Source: Peribacillus kribbensis DSM 17871 (lineage in GTDB: Bacteria; Bacillota; Bacilli; Bacillales; DSM-1321). Taken from it: a stretch of DNA of 64,000 nucleotides. The position numbers and the translations under genes were made by a program. Below the pieces are notes generated by a model. It was not told the DNA's origin. It was given only the letters and a program-made list of their open reading frames with translations, and did no database searches. Where the stretch lies: contig NZ_KE387245.1 of the NCBI RefSeq assembly GCF_000430765.1, forward strand, positions 62,001-126,000, written 5' to 3'. Of the stretch, positions 57,251 through 64,000 are shown in pieces (the first letter of the stretch is position 1; each line of letters opens with the position of its first letter).

Positions 57251-57257
57251 ACTCTCT

Positions 57258-57791
57258 TTATTTTGGCACGCCGATCTCATTAAATGGATAAAACCGGTAC
57301 TTTGCTTCACCAATGACCGAGCTTTGTTTAATGAATCCGATAATCCGGCTGTCTTTGCTGATGGGACGATTGTCACCTAATACAAAATAGGTTCCTTTTG
57401 GGACTTTTGAGGTACCGAACAGCTCTTCCAGAGAAAAATCCCCAGTATATTGAGATTGATTGCCTCTCTTTAAATACGGCTCCTTATAGGCATGACCGTT
57501 TACATATAATACGTCATTTTTCATGCTTACCGTATCACCAGGCAGGCCGATAACCCGCTTTATATAGTCCTCATCTGCATCTGGTGCATGAAACACAATC
57601 ACATCAAAGCGCTGAATCTTGCTCAATTTAGAAACGACCATTTTATTTTGGTCCTGCAAAGTCGGCAGCATGGAGCTTCCGGAAACCTTTATAGGTGCAA
57701 ATACATATTGCCGGCAGATAAACACTATAATTACGGCAGCTGCGATGGTTTTCAACCAGGAATAAAATTCTTTTTTGGCATTCCCTTTCAT
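57258..57791 (-). CDS. sipS: Signal peptidase I
   Basis: 177 aa membrane serine protease that removes signal peptides. One N-terminal membrane anchor (12-30). Catalytic Ser in SGSSMLPTL near residue 39 and Lys in YIKRVIGLPGDTV near 78, followed by LGDNRPISKDSR near 138 and a C-terminal beta domain. GGAGGGG RBS. Bacilli often hold several paralogues; which one this is cannot be told, so the symbol is approximate. Confidence 0.93.
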   Translation of the reverse strand: MKGNAKKEFYSWLKTIAAAVIIVFICRQYVFAPIKVSGSSMLPTLQDQNKMVVSKLSKIQRFDVIVFHAPDADEDYIKRVIGLPGDTVSMKNDVLYVNGHAYKEPYLKRGNQSQYTGDFSLEELFGTSKVPKGTYFVLGDNRPISKDSRIIGFIKQSSVIGEAKYRFYPFNEIGVPK

Positions 57792-57890
57792 TTTGCCCCT
57801 CCTAACATATCTATCTCATTTTACACACCTGATGGAGATATTGTCCAGCAATCGCCTGCTTCCATGGACAGTTTTTATGAGTAATATGGA

Positions 57891-58316
57891 TTATTGAACA
57901 TTACTCCTCATTTTTTGCAGGATGCGGCTCAGTTCGGCCAGTTCGTCGGATGAGATTCCGTTAATGACCAGTTCATTGAATTCCTCTGTGATTGGTATCA
58001 CCTTTTCCCCAAGCTCCTTGCCTTTATCTGTCAGGTACACTTCAAACGAACGCCGGTCGTATGGACTTACGGTTCTGCGGATGATTCCCTTTCCTTCTAA
58101 ATTCACGACCATCCGGGCAATATTAGTTTTATCTTTGTCAAGCTTCATAGAAATTTCGTTTTGAGACAGCCCGTCCTTTTCCCATAAAAGCATCAGGATC
58201 AAATTTTGTTCAGGCGCCAGATTAAATGGCGCAAGCCTATTCTTTATATAATTTGTCAGCGACAAATCGGTTTGATGAATGGTAATGCTAATATAATCTT
58301 CCCAGGATAACTTCAA
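57891..58316 (-). CDS. MarR-family transcriptional regulator
   Basis: 142 aa if started at TTG 58316 (GGAGG eight bases upstream); an ATG at 58337 has no RBS. Winged helix DGLSQNEISMKLDKDKTNIA then RMVVNLEGKG and wing SPYDRRSFEVYLTDKG. Divergent from the DoxX gene across 136 bp, so it probably controls it. Ligand unknown. Confidence 0.8.
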   Translation of the reverse strand: MKLSWEDYISITIHQTDLSLTNYIKNRLAPFNLAPEQNLILMLLWEKDGLSQNEISMKLDKDKTNIARMVVNLEGKGIIRRTVSPYDRRSFEVYLTDKGKELGEKVIPITEEFNELVINGISSDELAELSRILQKMRSNVQ

Positions 58317-58452
58317 CAGGTCTACCTCCAGAATCATGCTGTAAAAATTATAGTTTCAAGAAAATCGATTGTCAATCAGCCGTCAAGGAGAGACTAAGGA
58401 TAAAGGAAGGGTTCAATACTCTCTTTAAGAAATCTATTCAGGAGGTGATGTT

Positions 58453-58866
58453 TTGGAAGATATAGGTTTATTGATCATACGGATTGTTGCCGGTCTATTT
58501 TACGCAGCTCATGGTTCGCAAAAGGCCTTTGGCTGGTTCGGAGGCGCCGGGCCTAAAGGAACAGGAGAATTCTTCGAAAGCGTAGGGATCAGACCGGGAA
58601 GCGCCATGGCCCTTCTGGCAGGGCTCGGTGAATTTATAGGCGGCCTGCTGTTTACTTTCGGCTTATTCATCCCTCTCGCTGCCCTGCTGATCATCATCCC
58701 CATGATAGTCGCCATTATTACTGTACATGGAAAAAACGGCTGGTTCGTAGATAGAGGCGGCATTGAATACAACTTAGTTTTGATAGCCATCGCAATAGGT
58801 ATTACCTTTACCGGACCTGGAGTATGGTCGTTGGATGAGGCATATGGCATTCAGATTTTCGGATAA
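58453..58866 (+). CDS. DoxX-family membrane protein
   Basis: 137 aa, four membrane segments. Begins at TTG 58453 with AGGAGGTGATG upstream. Conserved AHGSQKAFGWFGG near residue 19 and an N-terminal IRIVAGLFYA. DoxX proteins act in quinone- or thiol-linked redox stress in several bacteria (CatD, MhqP relatives). The divergent MarR gene fits regulation by electrophiles, but that is inference. Confidence 0.8.
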   Translation: MEDIGLLIIRIVAGLFYAAHGSQKAFGWFGGAGPKGTGEFFESVGIRPGSAMALLAGLGEFIGGLLFTFGLFIPLAALLIIIPMIVAIITVHGKNGWFVDRGGIEYNLVLIAIAIGITFTGPGVWSLDEAYGIQIFG

Positions 58867-58907
58867 CGAAAGCGATTTATTCTTTCAAGACTGTGGACAA
58901 GCTTTTA

Positions 58908-59735
58908 TTAGATTTGGCTTTTCTGCAGTCTTTTTAATCTGCCAATAATCACTGTTGCATCTAAGTCCTTGTCTTTGGCAATCCTGGCAGTCAGACCTGA
59001 TTCCTCAAAGATTTCAGCGGCCTTTGATGCCTGCCTGCCGCTTGTTTCTATCATCAGATCCCCCCCTGGAGCAAGCCATTCCGGAGCTTCTGCTGCCACC
59101 TTCCTTAAAATCATAAAGCCGTCCTCTCCCCCATCAAGTGCCGATTTTGGTTCATGCAGACGGGCTTCCTGCGGAAGAAGATCTATGAATCCCGTAGGAA
59201 CATACGGAATATTGGCAGCTATCATTTTTACGCTCCCCTTGAGTGACCGGGGAAGGACACTATACAGATCTCCTTGATAAACATGGGCGCCAAGCCCTGA
59301 TAGATTTCTCTTGGCACATCGCACCGCTGCTTCATCAATATCGACTGCATGCAAATGAATATCTGCGCCAGATGCGATTGCTGCACCAATTGCACCTGAA
59401 CCGCAGCATAAATCCACCACTCTATCTCCATCTTGGACGATGGCCTTTGCCTTCTCAGCCAGAAACTCGGTACGCCTGCGCGGTACAAACACATTCCTTT
59501 CCACATTTATGCGCAGCCCGCAAAAGCAGGTATATCCCAGAACATATTCGATTGGTGCACCAAGGGCCCTGCTTTCGGTCATTTTTAATAATTCGTCCGA
59601 AGTCTTTGCCTCTGCAATAAGAAGCTCTGCCTCCTCTTCTGCAAAAACACAACCAGCGTGCAGCAGTTTGTCAATGACCATTCTTTCCAGCTTTTCATTT
59701 ATTCGAAGTGTACGCATCTTCTTTATTTGACTCAC
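58908..59735 (-). CDS. Putative protein N5-glutamine methyltransferase (HemK/PrmC-like)
   Basis: 275 aa. SAM motif VVDLCCGSGAIGAAIASG near residue 105, DIDEAAVRCAKRNL near 130, and the NPPY-type motif as NIPYVP near 173 (Asn and Tyr kept). An N-terminal helical domain of about 75 residues precedes. Related to the release-factor methyltransferase but a separate subgroup, so the substrate is uncertain. Start GTG 59735 is uncertain: the only good SD (GAGAGG) is adjacent to it, and ATG 59717 lies 16 bases from it. Confidence 0.75.
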   Translation of the reverse strand: MSQIKKMRTLRINEKLERMVIDKLLHAGCVFAEEEAELLIAEAKTSDELLKMTESRALGAPIEYVLGYTCFCGLRINVERNVFVPRRRTEFLAEKAKAIVQDGDRVVDLCCGSGAIGAAIASGADIHLHAVDIDEAAVRCAKRNLSGLGAHVYQGDLYSVLPRSLKGSVKMIAANIPYVPTGFIDLLPQEARLHEPKSALDGGEDGFMILRKVAAEAPEWLAPGGDLMIETSGRQASKAAEIFEESGLTARIAKDKDLDATVIIGRLKRLQKSQI

Positions 59736-59815
59736 CTCTCAAAAAATTTACGATATTCACTAATTCGCTTATAGCCGATGATTTCCTTCCGTTTACCCAA
59801 ACTGAAATTAAACAG

Positions 59816-59844
59816 TTGACAGTTCCATAGGCCATCTTTATACT
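59816..59844 (+). promoter_or_regulatory. SigA promoter of azoR
   Basis: -35 TTGACA (59816-59821), 17-bp spacer, -10 TATACT (59839-59844). An inverted TATAC...GTATGTATA flanks the start point, a possible YodB/MarR-type operator. Confidence 0.8.
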
Positions 59845-59930
59845 TGGAATGTATTTAGTATGTATAGCAACTAATTTCAGCTGCTATATCGTTATTCCTA
59901 TTACAAACTTCACTTCTTGGGGGTATATAA

Positions 59931-60557
59931 ATGTCTAAAGTATTATTTGTCAAAGCTAATTCACGGCCAATCGATCAGTCGGTTTCTGTCAAGCTTTATC
60001 ACGCGTTCCTTGATCGCTATAAAGAAACACATCCTGAGGATTCAATCATGGAACTGGATCTTTTCAGCGAAAATCTTTCATACTATGACAATGACAAAAT
60101 CAATGGCATGTTCAAAGCTGCGAAAGCTCTTGAACTGACAGCTGCAGAGGCAGAAGCTGTGGAAACAGTCCATAAATATCTAAACCAGTTCCTGGAGGCA
60201 GATAAAGTCGTTTTGGCATTTCCGCTCTGGAACTTAACGATTCCTGCAGTCCTTCACACGTACCTGGACTATCTGAACCAGGCAGGCAAGACCTTCCGCT
60301 ATACACCAGAAGGAGCAGTAGGTATGCTGACTGATAAAAAAGCGGCACTCTTAAATGCACGAGGCGGCGTATATTCTGAAGGACCTGCTCAAGCTGTAGA
60401 AATGTCCCTGAATTATGTAACAGCGATCCTAAGCTTCTGGGGAATGTCGGACATTACGACAGTCGTCACTGAAGGCCATAACCAGTTCCCTGACCGTGCT
60501 GAAGAAATCATTGCAGAGGGAATCAGACTGGCAGAAGAAACTGCTGAGAAATTTTAA
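59931..60557 (+). CDS. azoR: FMN-dependent NADH-azoreductase
   Basis: 208 aa flavodoxin-fold enzyme reducing quinones and azo dyes. FMN phosphate loop VKANSRPIDQSVSVKL near residues 7-22, AFPLWNLTIPAVLHTYLDYL near 100-119, and LNARGGVYSEGP near 143. GGGGGT RBS. Strong promoter. Protects against electrophilic quinones. In B. subtilis its relatives AzoR1/AzoR2 are controlled by YodB or MhqR. Confidence 0.93.
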   Translation: MSKVLFVKANSRPIDQSVSVKLYHAFLDRYKETHPEDSIMELDLFSENLSYYDNDKINGMFKAAKALELTAAEAEAVETVHKYLNQFLEADKVVLAFPLWNLTIPAVLHTYLDYLNQAGKTFRYTPEGAVGMLTDKKAALLNARGGVYSEGPAQAVEMSLNYVTAILSFWGMSDITTVVTEGHNQFPDRAEEIIAEGIRLAEETAEKF

Positions 60558-60569
60558 TCTCGTAAAATA

Positions 60570-60613
60570 CCAACAAGAAAAAGCAGTCCATAAGGGCTGC
60601 TTTTCTTGTTGGT
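60570..60613 (+). terminator. Terminator after azoR
   Basis: CCAACAAGAAAAAGCAG pairs with CTGCTTTTCTTGTTGG, a long stem with one bulge. Confidence 0.85.
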
Positions 60614-60645
60614 TTGCTTCGTCATAAGATTCAATAAAATTTAGA

Positions 60646-60681
60646 ATGACGCAATTAATTGGCAGAGTGACGCAATTATGA
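60646..60681 (+). repeat. 21-nt repeat pair encoding TQL
   Basis: TGACGCAATTA occurs at 60647 and 60668, exactly 21 nt apart. An ATG at 60646 would read MTQLIGRVTQL then TGA, a seven-residue repeat. No RBS seen. Confidence 0.6.
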
Positions 60682-60689
60682 TAACAGAT

Positions 60690-60722
60690 TAAAAGGAACT
60701 CCGAATGATCAGGAGTTCCCTC
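60690..60722 (-). terminator. Terminator after the SDR gene
   Basis: GGAACTCC-N9-GGAGTTCC followed by TTTTAAT on the minus strand. Confidence 0.7.
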
Positions 60723-60734
60723 TTAGTCTGTATC

Positions 60735-61502
60735 TTAATCCCAAAACCCTCCATCAGAATGAATGATCTGACCGGTGATCCAGTCTGCGTCGTCACTGGC
60801 AAGAAATGCTGCAAGGCGTGCGGCGTCTTCCGGTGTTCCTATTCTCCCCATAGGGAATTTTGGTTTAAGATACTCCTTCAGCTGGCCATCCATCCAGCCT
60901 GTATCAGTTGGTCCAGGATCCATGGCATTGACAGTAATCTGATGCGGTGCCAGTTCTGCAGCCAAGGAAACCGTAAACGCAGAGATGGCTCCTTTTGTAG
61001 TCACATAGGCCAGGTTCCCAGGCATCGGTCCTTTGTCCTGACCGGAAATCAGATTGATGATTCTCCCCCCTGTTTTTCCCACCAGCCGTTTGGCAAACTC
61101 TACAGACAACATGCAGGTGCCACGTACATTCACCGCATAGTGATCATCGAGAATCTCATTTGTCAGCTTCTGAAAGTTCACCTCGGCACAGTGTGTGGCA
61201 TTATTAATGAGAATGGAAGGTACACCCAGCTGATTTCCGGCTTGCTCCAATAGTCTAAAAGGCGCAAGCGGATCAGACAAATCAAGCTCCACCCCCTCAG
61301 CTCTAACACCCAGTTCGGATAATTCCTGTTTAAATTCATCCGGCCATGTGCAGCTGGCATCCTGATAGCCTGACAGATAGTCATATGGGGTGAAATAGGT
61401 GAAAAATATATCATTTCCTTTTTTGGCCAGCTCACGGCATATGGCGGCCCCAATACCTCCAGCTCTGCTGGCCCCTGTAACGATGGCTATTTTGTTCCTC
61501 AT
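60735..61502 (-). CDS. Short-chain dehydrogenase/reductase
   Basis: 255 aa classical SDR. Cofactor motif VTGASRAGGIGAAICREL (residues 8-25, TGxxxxxGxG type), NNAT near 103, catalytic YxxxK as AYVTTKGAIS near 170 with Ser in LISGQDKG, and a PGPTDTGW loop near 200. Reduces or oxidises an unknown carbonyl/alcohol. GGGAG RBS. FabG-like by length, but not in a fatty-acid cluster. Confidence 0.85.
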   Translation of the reverse strand: MRNKIAIVTGASRAGGIGAAICRELAKKGNDIFFTYFTPYDYLSGYQDASCTWPDEFKQELSELGVRAEGVELDLSDPLAPFRLLEQAGNQLGVPSILINNATHCAEVNFQKLTNEILDDHYAVNVRGTCMLSVEFAKRLVGKTGGRIINLISGQDKGPMPGNLAYVTTKGAISAFTVSLAAELAPHQITVNAMDPGPTDTGWMDGQLKEYLKPKFPMGRIGTPEDAARLAAFLASDDADWITGQIIHSDGGFWD

Positions 61503-61714
61503 AAATTTTTCTCCCTGACTGGAACGCTTGAATCTCTACGCTGCCTGCGGCTTCGACTGTCTTTTTTCGTCCCTTGTATTGTTTTGTAAGATGGTTCCTT
61601 TTTGCCTAACATTACAATAAAATCCACATTTTCTGTATCCCCTCTCATCCATCATATATTCATTGTGACCCGCTTTGTGGAAAAACAAGGAAATAATCAT
61701 GAGCTGATGAACAA

Positions 61715-62263
61715 TTATGAGCGATGCTGTTTAAATTGTTCCCGAAGTAATCCATAGACGGAAAGATCATAATACCGGCCATCCTTCAAAATATGCTTCC
61801 TCAGCCGGCCTTCATATTTCATGCCGATTTTCTTCATGACTTTTTGGGAAGCATAATTATCTGACATGGCCATTCCCCAGATTCTTTGCAGGCCCTGCTC
61901 CCGAAATCCGAATTCTGCCACCTGTAAGGCAGCTTCGGTTGCATAACCCCTTCCCCAGAATTCTTTTCCAATCCAGTATGCCAGTTCACCCCTATTATGG
62001 CCGGGTTCGATCCGTAGTGTCATAGCACCCGCCAGGATTTTCTCCTTCTTCAATTCTACTGCGAATGGAAAAGCTTTTCTGGTCTGGATCCATTTCTCAT
62101 GAGAACGGATCCAGTTTACAGCGGCCTCCAGGGGATAAGGATGCGGCATTCCTAAAGTGGTCTCGTATATTTCTCTTTCTCCTGCCATCCGCTGCACCTG
62201 TACTGCATCTTCCAGTAGAAACGGCCGAAGGAGAAGCCTTTCAGTCTCCAGCACAACTCCCAT
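61715..62263 (-). CDS. GNAT acetyltransferase, RimJ/RimL type
   Basis: 182 aa. Opens VLETERLLLRPFLLEDAVQV, and has KEFWGRGYATEAALQVAEF near residue 100 (acetyl-CoA loop) and NYASQKVMKKIGMKYEGRLR near 140. Members acetylate ribosomal-protein N-termini or small substrates. GGAGG RBS, 17 bp after ileS in the same direction, so co-transcribed with it. Confidence 0.85.
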   Translation of the reverse strand: MGVVLETERLLLRPFLLEDAVQVQRMAGEREIYETTLGMPHPYPLEAAVNWIRSHEKWIQTRKAFPFAVELKKEKILAGAMTLRIEPGHNRGELAYWIGKEFWGRGYATEAALQVAEFGFREQGLQRIWGMAMSDNYASQKVMKKIGMKYEGRLRKHILKDGRYYDLSVYGLLREQFKQHRS

Positions 62264-62279
62264 TTCCCTCTCTCCTCCT

Positions 62280-64000
62280 TTATTTTATGCCGATCCTTAG
62301 CTCCTCATCTGCCAGCCGCAAGACTTCCATTTCATCCATTTCTGCGAATTTAAGATGATTAAGCAGGACGTTCTGTTCCAGCAGACTTCGATGCTCGGTG
62401 ATTAAACCTCTAAAAGGTTCTGAACAGGAAATATATAAATCCACTCTTTTTTCTACGGGCAGATTCAGTTTTTTTCTATACTCCTGGATGAATCGGATAA
62501 AGTCCCGGACTCTGCCTTCTCTAAGCAATTCTTCACTTGGATTTGTATCCATGATGACGGAATAATTCCTGCTGGATGCTTCTGAAAAACCCTTCAGCGC
62601 AGCCGTTTTATGCAGGATTAAATCTTCCTCCCTAATGAGAACTTGCTGTCCTTCTACCAGCAGCGAAAGTTTGCCATCAGTCAAAAATTGCAGGACTGTC
62701 CGTTCATCCGCAGCTTCTAGCTGCTGTTTTACAGGATTGACCCATTTACCCAGCCGCGGTCCTGCGGACTTAAAATTCAGCTTCAACTTATAGGTGATAA
62801 AGCCGGTTGAGGAATCCGCCCATTCGACTTCCTTTATAATGAGCTCATCTTTTATGATGTCTTCAAAGGAAGATAGCCCTTTATCCCCGTCATGGCTGGA
62901 AACGACAATCAGCTTTGCAAGCGGCTGTTTGGTCTTTAATTGACGGGAGTGCCGGATGCTTCTGCCAAGCTCCACGATTTCCAGTACCGCCCTCATCTGT
63001 TTTTCAAGCTCTTCATCCACGAAGTCCGAATTTCCCACTGGATAGGCAGATAAATGAACACTTTCTCCTGTCAATTCCACATAAATTTCCTCAGACACAA
63101 ATGGAACAAAAGGAGCAAGCAGACGGCTCGTATCCACCAATAATTGATACAGTGTGGAATAAGCTGCGATTTTATCCGGTTGCATTCCTTCACTCCAGAA
63201 ACGGTCCCTGTTTCTCCTGATATACCAATTGCTGATTTCTTCTACCAGTTCACCGCCGATTCTGGCCGCGTTGGTTACCTGGTATCCATCCATTTCTTTC
63301 TTCATCCGTTGAGCCGAAGTCATGAGCCTGGATAAGATCCAGCGGTCCATCAGGGTATATTCACCCTCTGAATGTTGATCAGGATCAAAGGAATCGATCC
63401 GGCTGTACAGGGTATAAAAATGGAGCAGACTCGTCAGCGTGTCGACCAGTTTGGATTTGGCTTCCTGGACATTCCGGCTGGAAAAGCGCTTCTGATTCCA
63501 GGGGGCGCTGTCATGAGTCAGGGACCATCTTAGTGCATCCGCTCCGTACGTCTGGATTAATTCCACCGGGTCCAGTGCATTTCCTTTACTTTTTGACATC
63601 TTTTGACCGTTTTCATCCAGTACATGACCAGTGGCCATCACATTTTTGTAAGGAGCCTTACCTGTATACAGGACCGAAACAGCAAGCAGCGAATAAAACC
63701 AGCCTCTCGTCTGGTCGATTCCCTCCACCACCAGATCTGCAGGAAACTGTTTTCTAAAGAGGGCTGCATTTTCAAAAGGTGTATGATACTGGGCAAAAGG
63801 CATCGAGCCGCTGTCAAACCAAACATCGATCACCTCTGGAGTCCTCTTCATCGTTCCTTGGCAGGAAGGACAAGAAAATGTTACTTCATCCACATATGGC
63901 TTATGAAGCTCAAGTTCAGAAGATTCTCTGTCTGCCAGTTTAAATAATTCTTCCCTGCTTTTTGGCGATTCCTCATGACTGCAGGACGTACAGATCCAGA
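62280..64000 (-). CDS. ileS: Isoleucyl-tRNA synthetase, IleS2-like, 3' part (runs off the right edge)
   Basis: Charges tRNA-Ile. The frame is open to the window edge; the 5' part is missing. Visible: a CxxC zinc motif (WICTSCSHE) and FSCPSCQG in the connective region, WFDSGSMPFAQYH, VVEGIDQTRGWFYSLL, the KMSKSKGN ATP motif and the anticodon-binding helical domain. The C-terminus is a DUF5915-like extension (RKKLNLPVEKRVDLYIS; ending LADEELRIGIK) with no C-terminal zinc finger. That is the arrangement of type 2 (eukaryote-like) bacterial IleRS, which in other bacilli tolerates mupirocin. Confidence 0.85.
   Translation of the reverse strand, partial: WICTSCSHEESPKSREELFKLADRESSELELHKPYVDEVTFSCPSCQGTMKRTPEVIDVWFDSGSMPFAQYHTPFENAALFRKQFPADLVVEGIDQTRGWFYSLLAVSVLYTGKAPYKNVMATGHVLDENGQKMSKSKGNALDPVELIQTYGADALRWSLTHDSAPWNQKRFSSRNVQEAKSKLVDTLTSLLHFYTLYSRIDSFDPDQHSEGEYTLMDRWILSRLMTSAQRMKKEMDGYQVTNAARIGGELVEEISNWYIRRNRDRFWSEGMQPDKIAAYSTLYQLLVDTSRLLAPFVPFVSEEIYVELTGESVHLSAYPVGNSDFVDEELEKQMRAVLEIVELGRSIRHSRQLKTKQPLAKLIVVSSHDGDKGLSSFEDIIKDELIIKEVEWADSSTGFITYKLKLNFKSAGPRLGKWVNPVKQQLEAADERTVLQFLTDGKLSLLVEGQQVLIREEDLILHKTAALKGFSEASSRNYSVIMDTNPSEELLREGRVRDFIRFIQEYRKKLNLPVEKRVDLYISCSEPFRGLITEHRSLLEQNVLLNHLKFAEMDEMEVLRLADEELRIGIK

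Overview
The window looks like a chromosomal piece of a low-GC, Gram-positive, endospore-forming Bacillaceae (Bacillus / Cytobacillus / Mesobacillus type). The signs are strong AGGAGG ribosome-binding sites with frequent TTG and GTG starts, CcpA-type cre boxes, Bacillus-type LexA boxes, a ribose operon in rbsRKDACB order, GlpP-type glycerol leaders, a sporulation-kinase-like histidine kinase, a YneK-like DUF2621 protein and a CarD regulator. No species is claimed.

Layout. 1-4300: gluconate locus (gntK, a divergent RpiR-type regulator, gntP). 4445-13630: PPP-family phosphatase with an apparent ATT start, SOS-boxed tag, selenocysteine elongation factor selB, a membrane protein, a coaW gene broken by an in-frame TAA, and sbcDC behind its own LexA box. 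13750-16800: a decayed acetyltransferase, a PAS histidine kinase and small genes. 17132-17228: tRNA-Sec(UCA), followed at once by a twice-frameshifted tyrosine recombinase, small ORFs and repeats, i.e. the remnant of an integrated element. 18981-24869: a four-gene catabolic operon (RidA, MBL-fold lactonase-like, FAH-family, CocE/NonD hydrolase) divergent from a PucR-type regulator; its substrate is unknown. 25051-28238: a manA fragment, two unknown genes and a pnbA-type esterase. 28332-34000: ribose operon with promoter and operator. 34178: tRNA-Leu(CAG). 34627-41000: mqo, a PadR/HAAS pair, a DUF4395 protein, a decayed DUF2243-ctaG pair and glpD. 41167-44167: glpP, glpK and glpF, with terminator leaders before glpF and glpD. 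44504-53471: decayed amj and DUF1272 genes, transferases, two DUF2294 paralogues and a frameshifted flavohaemoglobin. 53791-64000: carD, csp, neutral protease, signal peptidase, MarR/DoxX, a methyltransferase, azoreductase, SDR, GNAT and the 3' part of an IleS2-like isoleucyl-tRNA synthetase that runs off the right edge.

How it works together. Most of the region is sugar and polyol catabolism (gluconate, ribose, glycerol) under local regulators plus cre sites. It also carries SOS-linked repair (tag, sbcDC), half of a selenocysteine-decoding system (selB and selC; selA and selD are not here) and one orphan catabolic pathway beside the element remnant.

A notable theme is gene decay. At least eight genes are truncated, frameshifted or stopped (coaW, GNAT, integrase, manA, DUF2243/ctaG, amj, DUF1272, hmp). 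Truncations that end at neighbouring genes or terminators argue for real decay. The single-base lesions (coaW, hmp) could also be sequencing errors and need read-level confirmation.
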